This document shows, piece after piece, positions 51,395 through 62,190 of a stretch of 64,000 nt of DNA; within the stretch, counting starts at the first letter, position 1; every line of letters begins with the position of its first letter. A program made the translations under genes and the position numbers. The notes under the pieces were generated by a model that worked only from the letters and a program-made list of their open reading frames with translations, was not told the origin of the DNA and searched no databases. The DNA comes from Pedinophyceae sp. YPF-701. Taxonomy: Eukaryota; Chlorophyta; Pedinophyceae. Where the stretch lies: positions 682,001-746,000 of the forward strand of contig CAJZHL010000004.1 of NCBI GenBank assembly GCA_916048055.1, given 5' to 3'.

Positions 51395-52591
51395 ATGTCC
51401 GAGGAGGGAGAGCCGCGCGTGCCGCAGTGGGAGGGGCCGCTCGAGGACGGCATTGCACATGGCGAGGGCAAGATGACGTACCCCGGGGAGCTCGACGAGG
51501 TGCGAACAGCGCCGCATTCAGCGCCCCCGACCTTCCTCGTATCACGAGGCGTGCCATGGCTGCGAATCCGCGCGACTGGGACGCTTCAGCGCGGCGCGGT
51601 CGGCACCGAAGCGGCGTGCCGTGTGCGGCGGAACCGCCTGCGCGCGCGTTTGCGGGGCGGGGGCGGGGCGGGGGCCTGGCGCCTTGGTCCGGGGAGGTCG
51701 ACACGTGTGTGCCCCGGCAGCCTGAGACTGATTGCGGGCGATTGGTGCGATGTGCGCAGGACGGCGAGGAGAAGCCCGGCGACACCTATGAGGGAAACCT
51801 CAACATGGGGGTGCGTCAGGGGCAGGGGAAGTACACGTGGGCGAGCGGGGCGTACTACGACGGAGAGTACAACGAGAACAAGAAGCACGGCGAGGTGCGA
51901 CTGCGCTGGTGCCTGCACCGCGGCGCCCCGGCCGCGCGCAACCTACGGCCTCCCTGTCGCCGGGCCGGGCGTCCTGGTGCGACGGGGTTCGCTCTGTGCG
52001 ACGGCTGCACGCGCAGGGGTTCATGAAGTTCCCGGACGGAGGCATGTATGCGGGGCAGTGGAAGGACGACCTGATCCACGGCAAGGGCATCTACACCTAT
52101 CCCAACGGTGACATTTACGACGGTGCGTTGCAGCCGCCTGCACCCCACGCCCCTGCTTGCACCCTCCGTCCTTTCCCGCCCCCCCGAGAGAACGCAGCCT
52201 CGCTCAGGGGCGCGTTCGGCCGCTCAGCTGCTCGGGGGGCGCGCCGCCGTTGGCCCGACCACGGCGCACGCGCGGCGCCGTCTCCGCAGGCGAGTTCGTG
52301 GAGGGCAAGAAGCACGGCAAGGGCAACTTCCTGCACAAGGAGTCCCAGAGTCAGTACGTGGGGGAGTTCAAAGACGGCAACTTTGCGGGCGGGCAATGGA
52401 TCCTAGTGGACTGCACGACGTACGCCGGGGAGGCCGAGGAGCTCGCGGACCAGGCGGTCTACAAGAAGGCCGAGTTCAAGCCGGGGACCTTCGAGGCGCT
52501 GCGCCTCACGAACGACGAGCAGGAGTTCCCCCTCGACGGCGCCACTGTGGCCATCCCGCCGCCGCCGGAGCCCGAGGAGACCCCCGCGTGA
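51395..52591 (+). CDS. MORN-repeat protein (radial-spoke-like), 215 aa
   Basis: Exons 51395-51499, 51760-51894, 52017-52122 and 52290-52591 join in phase to 215 residues. MORN motifs run from about residue 8 to 145: YEGNLNMGVRQGQGKYTW, YYDGEYNENKKHGEGFM, MYAGQWKDDLIHGKGIYTY, IYDGEFVEGKKHGKGNF and YVGEFKDGNFAGGQW. Each has the YxGxxxxGxxxGxGxx pattern. The C-terminal part (DCTTYAGEAEELADQAVYKKAEF, then Pro/Glu-rich IPPPPEPEE) is outside the repeats. Proteins of this size with a run of MORN repeats include radial spoke head proteins such as RSPH1 and other axonemal proteins, and several neighbours are ciliary. I would not name the orthologue. Introns fall between or within repeats and begin GTGCGA, GTGCGA and GTGCGT. 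Confidence 0.85.
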
Positions 52592-52888
52592 TCCCGCCGG
52601 CAGCCTCGGCGCGCGTGCGGCCGCGGACGACGTGCGCGGCTGCCCGCTGTGAGGCATTCGGCGCATTTCGGAACCCTTCTTTGCCACTGGTCTGACTCGC
52701 GAAAACACAGGCGGGATGCCGTCCTGCCCGCGCGCGCCAGCTGCTCAGAGCGCCCGCGCGACGTCACAGCTGCGAAGCAACTCGCGTCCGCGTCGTGCCG
52801 CGGGCGCCATGCCTCCCCGCTTCGTAAAAGGACCCAATCCGAAGGTGTCGTGTCGTTGCCGACCACGCGACGCACGCGGCGCGCCGTC

Positions 52889-54541
52889 TCACGTCAGCCC
52901 GTCCTGCCGCCGCACTGCCTTCAGCCGCGCCTCGATCCGCGGGGCGGCGTCCACGATCCTCCGCGCCGCCTCCGCAATCGTAGCTTCCCGTTTGCAGATG
53001 GCGATTCGAATCATATCTTTCGGTGCCTCGGCGGGATCGGCATAGAACGCACGCATCGGCGCGCCGCCGACCCCGGCCTCCTCGAGCAGCGCGGCGCACA
53101 GCGCCAGGTCGTCCTCCCCGGCAGCACGTGCAACAACAAAGTACCCCCCTTTCGGCGCAAGGACCTCCATGCCCAGCGCGCCGCTGAGCGCGTCCGCCAT
53201 GGCCTGCGCGTTCCGCTGCATGAGCGCGCACACTGTGGCGCACTCCGCGCGCAGCCCGGCGTCGGCCAGGGCCGCCGCGGTGCCATGCTGCAGCGGCGTC
53301 GGCGCGCAGAATGTGGCGTACGCGTGCATGCGCTGCGCGGCCTGGAGCATCCGCGGAGGGCCCGCAAGCCACCCCACGCGCCAGCCCGTCAGCGAGAGAA
53401 GCTTGCTGGCCGTGCCGAGCGTCAGCGTGCGCTCGCCCATGCCTGGCAGGTAGGCTAGAGGAACGTGCTCGGCGCCCCACGCCTGCACCGCGGGGACGGT
53501 GGATCCCACGAAGTCCAGCTCGTTCTCGTTCGTGTGCACATACTCAGAAGAAAATATTGAGATATTGGATCAGTATGTGACGAGAATCAAACAAATACGT
53601 CAAGGTGCTGTTCAGACTTGCCTGCATTGCGTACGCCTCGTCGGACAGCACGGCGACGTCGGCCGCCACCGCGCACTCCCGGATGCTCTCCAGCTCGCTC
53701 TCCGACAGCACGTGCCCCGTGGGGTTGTGGGGGGAGTTAACGATCAGCATCTTCGCGCCCTCGAGCGCGCCGCGCAGCGCCGCGGCGTCGATCGCGAACG
53801 ACGGCGGGTGCAGCCGCACGGGGACGGGGACGCCGCCCGCCGCCTTGATCGCCGGCGTGTACCACGGGAAGGACGGCTCCAGGAACACGCAGCGGTCGCC
53901 CGGGTTCAAAACTGCCATGCAGGCCGCGAAGATGGCCTCGGTGCCGCTCGTGGTGATGAGGTGGCCCTGGGCGTGCGGCGGCGGGCCGTAGAGGTCCTTG
54001 TCTAGCCGCGCGAGCGCGGCGACGAGCGACGGCAGGCCCGTCTGCGGCGCGTAGCCGTTCAGGACGGGGTCGCCTCGACCTGCGATGACGGCAGCGGCCG
54101 TGCACAGCTCGGTGCGTGCATCGGAGCGCGAGGCGGGCCGTGGCGTGGTGGGTGCGATGCATGGCGGCACGCCATTGATGTGGAACGCGCACCGATGGCG
54201 TCCGCGGCGGATTTTCGCGCGACTGCCGACCCTTCGAAGTCCGGGTAGCCCTGGCAGAGGTCGACGTTGCCCGGCTGCCGGGCGCGCGACGTGATCGTCG
54301 CCCACATCTGCAGAAGAGGGCGAGTGTGTCACCTCTTTCGCGCTTTCGGAACAGCGGCGCGAAGAGCGCGTCTGCGCGATGTTCAGCCGCGTGTGTGTGG
54401 GCCGTCTGCGTGAAGGAGCCAGGGAGGACCGGGAGGGCCCCGAACGACGCACACCTCTGCCAGCCCTGAGCTGCCAGCCTGCATATCGCGCAGGCAGCGG
54501 TCGGCGAGCAGCCTGTCGTGGACGTCTCCCGTTGCTGACAT
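52889..54541 (-). CDS. Class I/II PLP-dependent aminotransferase (kynurenine/methionine aminotransferase-like), 437 aa
   Basis: Predicted pyridoxal-phosphate aminotransferase of fold type I, nearest in feel to kynurenine-oxoglutarate or methionine aminotransferases. Exons 54541-54455, 54307-54193, 54079-53622 and 53542-52889 join in phase to 437 residues. Motifs in order: MWATITSRARQPGNVDLCQG and YPDFEG, GYAPQTGLPSLVAALA, TTSGTEAIFAAC, FLEPSFPWYTPAI, VNSPHNPTGHV, VLSDEAYAMQ and the lysine segment LTLGTASKLLSLTGWRVGW with catalytic Lys267. Intron 3 (53621-53543) has donor CAG|GCAAGT and acceptor TGAG; it is short and A/T-rich, unlike the other two. The first exon is short and chosen because it alone gives phase 0 into MWATI. 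No organelle-targeting peptide is obvious. The divergent neighbour is ALG1. Confidence 0.86.
53543..53621 (-). other. A/T-rich GC-AG intron in aminotransferase gene
   Basis: 79 bases with donor GCAAGT and acceptor TTCTGAG. It contains strings such as TATTTGTTTGATT and CAATATCTCAATATTTTC, in sharp contrast to the exons. Frame closes exactly. Confidence 0.7.
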
Positions 54542-54900
54542 CCTTCCTCAGCGCTCACGTCCCATAGAGTTGGATTTCACGCACGCACACAGCGCAGCGC
54601 GTGCTATACTCCAATTCCTCGATGATGGGCGCAAACGCTCTCGCCAACGACTGACTCAGGCCGGATTCGATACGAACAGCGAGCTGCGAGGGTCGTCGTG
54701 CCCGTGCGTCGACGAGGGCCTCGTCCACCGAGCGAATTGGGGGGTCTTTTGAGTTGCACGTCAGGCCGCATTCCCCCTCTGTCAGGCGCCCGTCCGCCGA
54801 CGTCAGGCTTCTTGACCGGCTATAGGCAGCTCGAATGCCTGGTCGTCGACAGTGTCTGTGCTGACGGCGCGCGTATCGTTGCCCTCGCGGCTGCGGGACG
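54542..54900. promoter_or_regulatory. Bidirectional promoter region between aminotransferase and ALG1
   Basis: A 359-base divergent spacer. No named element is seen; the call is by position. Confidence 0.3.
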
Positions 54901-57292
54901 ATGGGGGGCCGCACCGCGGTTGCAGGCGCCCACGCTCACCCACGGGCCTGCGTCGTGGTGCTCGGAGACATCGGGCGCAGCCCGAGGATGCAGTACCACG
55001 CAATGTCGCTCTCGAAACAGGCCGGCTTCGCCGTCGACCTCGTCGGGCACGCAGGTCCGACACAAAGGCAACTCTCTCTTCAGTTGCTGCTATCTCGCTT
55101 CCAACACCCCCAGCGCGACGCCAGACGCGCTCCTTCCGCGCGCAGGCTCGCCTGTGTTCGAGGGCATCGTGTCGGATCCAAACATTCGCGTCAGGACCGT
55201 TTCGGCGCCGCTGTGGACCGAAAGAGTGGGGTGGCGTCCCCTGGCGCTGCTCCTCAAGGCTCTGCTGCAGGTGCGCCCCGGCGATCGCGTCCCCGCCGGC
55301 ATTTCAAAGAGCTTCAGACCTCCTATCCGCCCGCGACCGCGGGCCTGCCCAGAGCAACGGCGCGACCCTTCGCCTGTTGCTGCGCTGGCGGTCGCTACGC
55401 GGGACGCTGCGAACGCACTCTCGCTCGGATGCCATCGCGCACTGCAGGCCCTGGCGTTGTTCTGGGCGCTCGTCTTCGCCCTGTCCAGACCTGACGTCAT
55501 CCTCGTGCAAGTACCCCCTGCCGTACCGACACTACCCATCTGTCTGCTAGCCGCGCGCCTGCGCGGCGCGCGGATCGTCGTGGACTGGCACAACCTCGGC
55601 TACACGCTCCTCGCGCTCAAGATGGGCCCCAAGCACCCCCTCGTGGCGCTCTATGCCTGGATCGAGAGAGTAAGTCACCAAATATAATTCTCAGTTCATA
55701 TTTGTTCACGCACACGTATCTCTGATTCGCGCGACGGACAGAAACAGCGCTGCAAGCATCGCACCCCTCGGCGCGTCCAGACCGCCGCCACGAGAACCGC
55801 AGCGGCAACACTGAGGCGCGCTGCATTCGCTCACGGCACCAACCCAGTGCGTCGCCGCGCAGGTCTTCGGCCGCGCCGCCGACGGTCATCTCACCGTCAC
55901 CGAGGCCATGCGCGACCACCTCTCGCTGACGTGGGGCATGCGCAACCCCCCCGGAAACATGGGGGTGTTTCACGACCGCCCCGCGAGCACCTTCCGTCGG
56001 CTGCACGCGCCCGAGGCGGCGGAGCTGCTCCAGCGCCTGCGCGTGGTGCTCGAGCACAGCGACGGGCGAGCGAGCGAGGGCAGCGGCTGCGATCTCTTTT
56101 GCACAAACACGCACCCCGACGGGCGGGCGTGGTATGGGGAGGGCGCGAACGGTGAGGCTTACAGACCCTGCGTGCACTGTGCATGCCTGCGTCTCGCACC
56201 TGCGCCCGCTGAGCGTTCCGGTCTCTCGGGTGCTGCGTGCGCAGGGCGTGCGCTGACCCCATGGACGGACGGCGCGGCGTGGCGGCCGCGCCGCCCCGCG
56301 CTGCTCGTCAGCGGCACGAGCTGGACGCCGGACGAGGATTTCGGCATCCTTCTAGACGCCGCGATCGCGTATGACAAGGTACGCACGATCTGACACACCT
56401 CTCCCCCCACGCACGCGCGCACCATGGGCGCGTATGTCGCGGAGTGAGGTGCGCGACGCGACGCGCCGTGGCAGTGCGCTGTCTCCGCGCAGGAGGTGAG
56501 GGCGGAGCGCGCTCGGGGCGGGGCGTCGCAGCTTGGTACAAGAGGCACGGGTCGAGAGGGGGGGGAGGAGTCAGGGGGGGGGTCAGGGGACAGGCTGCTG
56601 CCGGACCTGGTGATCATCGTGACGGGGAAGGGTCCGCTGCGGGACCACTACACGTCGCGGATGGCCGACTTGGATTTGCGGTGCGCCCCAGAGGCTTGAC
56701 CTGCTCTCAGCACCTGTTCAGTCATGCTGGCACCAAACAGCAGTGCCGTGGCGGTGGCCCCGTGTACCGACCGCACCGTGCGCCCTCCCCACAGCATGAC
56801 CCAATCATCAACAATCAACAATCAACGAACGTCCATGAACCAAGAACCAACGATCCACATTGCATCATCAATTCATGAGCAACGACGTTCCCTCGCAGGC
56901 ACGTGGCGTTTCGGTGCGCGTGGCTCGCCGCGGAGGACTACCCGCGCCTCCTCGGCGCAGCCGACCTCGGCGTGTCTCTCCACCAGTCCTCCTCGGGCAT
57001 CGACCTCCCGATGAAGGTCGTGGACATGTTTGGCTGCGGGCTCCCGGCCCTGTCGCGGTCGTTCGCGTGCGTCGGCGAGCTCGTCAAGGCGGGCGTCAAC
57101 GGCGAGCTCTTCGACACGCCGCAGGAGCTGTCCGGCCTGCTCGTGCGCGTCCTGCGGGGGTTCCCGGACGCGGCGCCCGCCGTGTACCATGCGTTGCGGG
57201 AGGGGGCGGCGCGGGAGGCGCGGGCGGGGTGGGGCGCGGAGTGGGAGCGGTGCGCGCTGCCGATGCTGGGCGGGAGGGACAAGAGGGCCTAG
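54901..57292 (+). CDS. ALG1: ALG1, chitobiosyldiphosphodolichol beta-mannosyltransferase
   Basis: ER enzyme that adds the first mannose to the dolichol-linked oligosaccharide for N-glycosylation. Seven exons join in phase: 54901-55054, 55146-55270, 55448-55669, 55863-56151, 56245-56378, 56493-56680 and 56899-57292, giving 501 residues. The start block VVVLGDIGRSPRMQYHAMSL is the ALG1 signature. Others are PAVPTLPICLLAARLRGARI, IVVDWHNLGYTLLAL, LTVTEAMRDHL, LLVSGTSWTPDEDFGILLDA, LVIIVTGKGPLRDHY and the GT33/GT-B donor site region GVSLHQSSSGIDLPMKVVDM followed by FGCGLPALS. There is a hydrophobic stretch near residues 94-115. Introns begin GTCCGA, GTGCGC, GTAAGT, GTGAGG, GTACGC and GTGCGC. Introns 3 and 6 have A/T-rich stretches. 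Length and motif order match known ALG1 proteins. Confidence 0.94.
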
Positions 57293-57633
57293 GGCGGGGG
57301 CGGGACGTGATGGTCGCGTGATGTTGCTGTCGCTGTACACGTGTCAACAGATAGGATAAAGAGTCTGTGAGCGCGCTCTTTGCGGTGTCTGTGCGAGGGT
57401 GGGTGGCCGCGGCGCGGATCGCGTGGCGGGCTGGCCGCGGGACGTGCGCGGCCGCTGCGGCGGTGGCCTGACGCCGAGTAGAAGCTAGAAGGTGACGGCA
57501 GTGGCACAGGTGGTGATCTATGGGGCTGTGGGCGCGAGCTTGCGCGGCAAATGTGTGGTTCCATGCGAGCGTGACGTCCTCGGTGGTGGTCCGTGATTGA
57601 TTTTCGCTGCTGAGGGCGCGGAGAGGCAGCGCG
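57293..57633. other. Spacer between ALG1 and MAD2
   Basis: A 341-base gap between two plus-strand genes, presumably ALG1 3' end and MAD2 promoter. Nothing else recognised. Confidence 0.3.
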
Positions 57634-58992
57634 ATGGCGTCAGCACAGGGGGCGGACAACACTATCACGCTGCGGGGGTCGACGCAGGTCGTAGCGGAGT
57701 TCTTTGGCTACGCCGTCAACAGGTGAGACATCGAACAACAGCACGCGACCGCCCGGCGTGGACCAGGCGGCGCAAGCAGTGCGCGCGGGGCTCGCTGAGG
57801 CTTGCGATGCCACAGATGGCGCTCTCCCCGCCGTCTGACTTGCTTCCTGCGCTGTCTCACGGCAGCTCCAGCATGGAACGGTAGAATGTGCGCCAGAGCG
57901 CGACGGATGGCCCGCTTGAACGCGGGAGCGCGGCATGCTTTGACGGCGCGCAAGCATCAAGTGTGCCGTGGCGCCCGCTCCCTGCCGCGCAGCATCCTGT
58001 ACCAGCGCGGAATCTACCCCCCAGAGAGCTTCGAGGTCAAGAAGGAGTATGGACTGTCCCTCATGGTTTCTTCGGACGGCGAGTTGTCCAAGTACCTTGC
58101 TGATGTTCTCAAACAAGTTCCAGGTGCGCGTCCGAACCGCGCCTCCATCCAGATCCCTCGATAACCAACAAACTCACGCCCTGCCTGCTCCACGACGTCC
58201 CTCCGCGTCGGAATCTGGCATCCAAGTATCCGCCCGGACCGCTCCAGTGCACATCTTGATGCAGCGCTCGACGCTCTCAGTTGGCCGCCCGGGCTTCGCG
58301 AGATCCCCCAGTGCTGGCGCGTCCTTTGCTCTTCGTGCGGGAGCGTTGCAGCCCCTCGCACCGAATTCCCCCCCTGGGCACAGCTGTCAGGCAAACCTGA
58401 CGTTGTCAGCTCCGATCTGTGCGCGCGCAGCGTGGATCGAGTCCGGCATGCTGCAGAAGCTGGTCCTCGTCGTGTCGTCCGTCGCCTCCGGAGAAGTTCT
58501 CGAGCGCTGGACCTTCAACGTGCACGCGGAGAGCCCACAAGCGGTGCGCAACACACCCCCCCGTTTCCCCAACCAGCAAGCTCCGCGCACACACACACAC
58601 ACACACACACACTTGCGGCCCGCACGTTCCCGCAGCCTGCGCCCTCGTCGCGGCGCTCCCGCAGCAACACCCCCCCCGTAACCCCCCCCGTATGCTGTGC
58701 CTTGCAGGCGCAGGGGGCCCCGGTGCCCGGGAAGTCGACCCGCGACGTGCAGAGCGAGATCGGCGCGATCATCAGGCAGATCACGGCGTCGGTGACGTTC
58801 CTGCCTCTCCTGGACGAGAAGTGCTCGTTCGACCTGCTTGTGTACACGGACCAAAGCGCGGTGGTGCCGTCGGAGTGGGAGGACAGCGACCCGCGGCTAG
58901 TGAACGACGCGGCGGAGGTGAAGCTCAGGTCGTTCAGCACGCGCGTGCACAAGGTCGACGCGCTCGTGGCGTACAAGCAGGGGGAGGACTGA
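57634..58992 (+). CDS. MAD2: MAD2, HORMA-domain spindle checkpoint protein
   Basis: Spindle assembly checkpoint protein that binds CDC20 and MAD1 at unattached kinetochores. Exons 57634-57722, 57993-58123, 58431-58543 and 58708-58992 join in phase to 205 residues, the same length as human MAD2. The HORMA domain spans almost the whole protein: ITLRGSTQVVAEFFGYAVNS, ILYQRGIYPPESFE, KYLADVLKQ, GEVLERWTFNVHAE, EIGAIIRQITASVTFLPLL and CSFDLLVYTD. The C-terminal safety-belt region is VPSEWEDSDPRLVNDAAEVK and LRSFSTRVHKVDALVAYK. Introns begin GTGAGA, GTGCGC and GTGCGC; intron 3 contains a CA microsatellite. Confidence 0.96.
58588..58612 (+). repeat. (CA)n microsatellite in MAD2 intron 3
   Basis: 25 bases of uninterrupted CA dinucleotides followed, some 50 bases later, by C-rich tracts before the acceptor. 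Confidence 0.97.
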
Positions 58993-59633
58993 CGCTCCGG
59001 GCCTGCGTCAGGTGCGGGGAGTCGGCGGGCCGCCGTGTGAGAGAGAGAGAATCCGCGCCCGGTGGATGGATCGCGCGATGGACGGTCGCGGCGCCTGGGT
59101 GGCCGGTGGCCGGGACCCACCTGGGTGAGAGGTCTCACGCCCCCGGGCTGACAACGGGGGGGGTTGACGATGTCGTGCGGCGTGCGCGGTGCCGATGGGG
59201 ACGGATGCACGTCCACGGGCGCAGTGTGTAGCTGTGTACGTGCAGTGCGAGCAGGTCGGGATTCGCGGGCCGGAGGCACGCCGGAGCGTCACCGAAGCAC
59301 TCCGTGCCATATAGGGCGTTCGCTCTCGCGGGCCCGTAAATGCGTGCGTCCTTCCGCGCGCCCCCAGGACCCCTCGTCAGCATCCTCACGCGCGCAGCCG
59401 GTCGGACTTGTCCCATCTCCACCGCAACGCGGCTGGCGGGCGGGGCAGCTGGCGCCCTCCCCTGCAGTGGGCGCTCTCACGCGTCGACGACCCGCGCAAT
59501 CGCGAGCTGCGGCGCACGGGAGAGGACGCAGCGACTCCACGCGGCGTACTCCGCCCCGCGACCGCTCGGAGCGATCTCGCGCAGTGCGGCGGCACGGTCT
59601 GTGCTCCAGCGCAAGGGATCGGCGCTTGCGGCC
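58993..59633. other. Spacer between MAD2 and DEG9
   Basis: A 641-base gap. A long plus-strand frame enters DEG9 exon 1 from 59340, but the part upstream of 59634 looks like 5' leader. No separate gene is seen. Confidence 0.35.
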
Positions 59634-61785
59634 ATGCCGCCGAGGCACGCGCGCGGCACGGGCAGCCATGCCGTCAACGAAGGCTCTGAGAGCCCGCGTA
59701 GGGAAAAGGGAGCGCCCTCGCGCTCTAGCACGCGCGGGCCGAAGCGGAAGCAGCCGGTGAGTCTCCCGGCGAGCGCCTGCGCCGCAGGGCCCGTACCGGG
59801 CGGTGACGACTCCCGTCTGCGACGTGAGAGTATCCTGTGCGTTGCGGCTATTCTGTCACGATGACGGATCATTTCTGCGCCCCGCAGCGCTGCCGGGAGG
59901 CGAGCCGTAGTGCATCGAGACCTCACCCGCCGGCTGCGGGGCATTGCGGCCCGCACCGCCCGCCCCAGCGGCTCCGGCCCTCGAACCCAATCACCGCCGT
60001 CGTTCGCGCTGCATCACAGGAGGAGAAGCCAACGCGCGGGAAGCGCAGCAGGGTGATTGCAGGGGCCGGCGACACCCCCGCCGCCGTCGACCACCCGCTG
60101 CACGAGGACCCATACGACGAGGTACGCCCCTGCACACCGCCTGCAGGCACCTCACGCCCCCTCGCGCCCAAACACCCCCCTCGAAACCCACACACACCCC
60201 CGGCGCCCTGCTCACACGCCCGCCGCGCCCCGCCGCGCCGCAGATCGAGGGCAACGGCACGCTGCTCCCTGCGCGCGTGCTCGACTCCGTGATCAAGATC
60301 TTCTGCATGCACACGGAGCCGAATTTCTCTCTTCCGTGGCAGCGCAAGCGGCAGGCGTCGTCCACGTCGTCGGGGTTCGCGATCCCCGGCCGCCGCATCC
60401 TCACGAACGCGCACTGCATCGAGTACCACACCCAGGTCAAGGTGAAGCGGCGAGGGAGCGACTCGAAGTACGTGGCGCGGGTGTTGGCCATCGGGCACGA
60501 GTGCGACACTGCGCTGCTGACAGTCGACGACGACGAGTTCTGGGAGGGCATCGAGCCGGTCGCGTTCGCGGAGGCCGGCGGGGGGCTCCCGCGGCTGCAG
60601 GACACCGTCACCGTCGCGGGGTACCCCATCGGGGGCGACACCATGTCCGTCACGTCAGGTGCGACTCCGGCGCTGCGAGGACTCCCCCCTGCTCGCTGAT
60701 TTCGCGTGGAAAGTGGGCTGACGAAATATCGGGAGTTGATCGGGTTTCGTCTCACTGCAGGCGTGGTGTCTCGCATCGAGGTAACGTCGTACGTGCATGG
60801 CATGTCGGAGCTGCTCGGGGTGCAGATCGACGCCGCGATCAACTCGGGGAACTCGGGCGGCCCGGCGTTCAACCGGCAGGGGGAGTGCGTCGGCATCGCG
60901 TTCCAGTCCCTGAAGGACGCCGACACTGAGAACCTGGGGTACATCATTCCGGTTCCTGTCGTGCGGCACTTCATTCAGGACTACGAGCGCAACGGCAAGT
61001 ACACGGGCTTCCCGATCCTGGGCATTCAGTGGCAGAAGCTCGAGAACCCCGACCTGCGCAAGTCCCTGGGGGTGTCGGACAAGCAGGGGGGGGTGTTGGT
61101 GCGGCAGGTCGACCCGACGTCGACGCTCGCGCCGCACGTGAAGAACGGCGACATTCTGCTGTCGTACGACGGCACGCCGATCGGCCAGGACGGCTCCGTC
61201 GTGTTCCGTTCCGGCGAGCGCATCTCCTTCAGCTACCTGGTGTCGCAGCGGTACATCGGCGAGACGGCGAAGCTCGAGGTGCTGAGCGGCGGCGAGGTGA
61301 AGCGCGTGAGCGCGAAGATGGCCATTCCGGCGCGGCTCGTTCCGCAGCACATCAGCGACAAGCTCCCGTCGTACTTCATTTTGGCGGGCCTGGTGTTCAC
61401 GCGCGTGACGGTGCCGTACCTGCGGAGCGAGTACGGGAAGGACTACGACTACGACGCGCCCGTGAAGCTGCTGGACCAGATGATGCACGCGGTGGCGGAG
61501 AAGGCGGACCAGCAGGTGGTGGTGTTGAGTCAGGTCTTGGCGCACGAGATCAACGTGGGTTACGAGGACATCGCGAACACGCAGGTGCGGAAGGTCAACG
61601 GCGAGAAGGTCGACAACCTCGCGCACCTCGTGGACCTCGTGGACGGGTGCAAGGACAAGTACCTCCGGCTCGACTTGGAGTACAACCAAGTGGTGGTGCT
61701 CGAGGCCAAGGCGGCGCGCAAGGCCACGGAGGAGATCCTCGCGATGCACGGTGTCCCGACGGACCGCTCGACGGACCTCGAGTGA
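59634..61785 (+). CDS. DEG9: DEG9-type Deg/HtrA serine protease, 554 aa
   Basis: Predicted trypsin-like Deg protease of the plant DEG9 type. Exons 59634-59756, 60020-60121, 60244-60658 and 60761-61785 join in phase to 554 residues. The first 75 residues are polar with basic GPKRKQP and RGKRSR patches that could be nuclear localisation signals, matching the nuclear/nucleolar location of DEG9 in Arabidopsis. The catalytic triad is His132 (LTNAHCIEY), Asp163 (HECDTALL) and Ser245 ([10 protein letters not shown]). Family strings [35 protein letters not shown] and [20 protein letters not shown] follow, then a PDZ domain, then [20 protein letters not shown] and a second PDZ-like region. Introns begin GTGAGT, GTACGC and GTGCGA. 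It converges with LCB1. Confidence 0.93.
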
Positions 61786-62190
61786 TGCCCCCGGACAGGC
61801 AGGCTGTGATGCACAATCGAGACACAGGGCAGGTTATTTGTCGTCTGTCATTTGCTATTTGTCGTCTGTTATTTGCTTCACTGTCTCTGCGGTGGTTCGA
61901 CGAGGTTCCGCGGGCTAGCGTTGATGAACGGACCAGCGTGATCCTCATGTACGTGCCGACACCCCTCCTGTGTGCAAGTGGACCCGAGTAAGCGAGAGCC
62001 GTCTTGGCGGACGGCTCGCGTCGCCGCGTCCGCGCACGTCACGCTCCCTCGCGCACGCCACTCGCAATCTTCAACCATTCAGTCCGCTGCCCGGCCGTGC
62101 GAGCACGGCACCACCGTTGTTGCAGCAGCAGAGGCGACCATCGGCAGCCACAACGCATCACACTTCGCACCACGCCCCGCCCGGCGTCGG
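61786..62190. other. Convergent spacer between DEG9 and LCB1
   Basis: A 405-base gap with both 3' ends; it is relatively A/T-rich at 61830-61880, where a short tandem repeat lies. Confidence 0.4.
61834..61876. repeat. 21-22 base tandem repeat, two copies
   Basis: The unit contains TATTTGTCGTCTGT and a TATTTGC-like end. It lies about 50 bases after the DEG9 stop. Confidence 0.8.
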
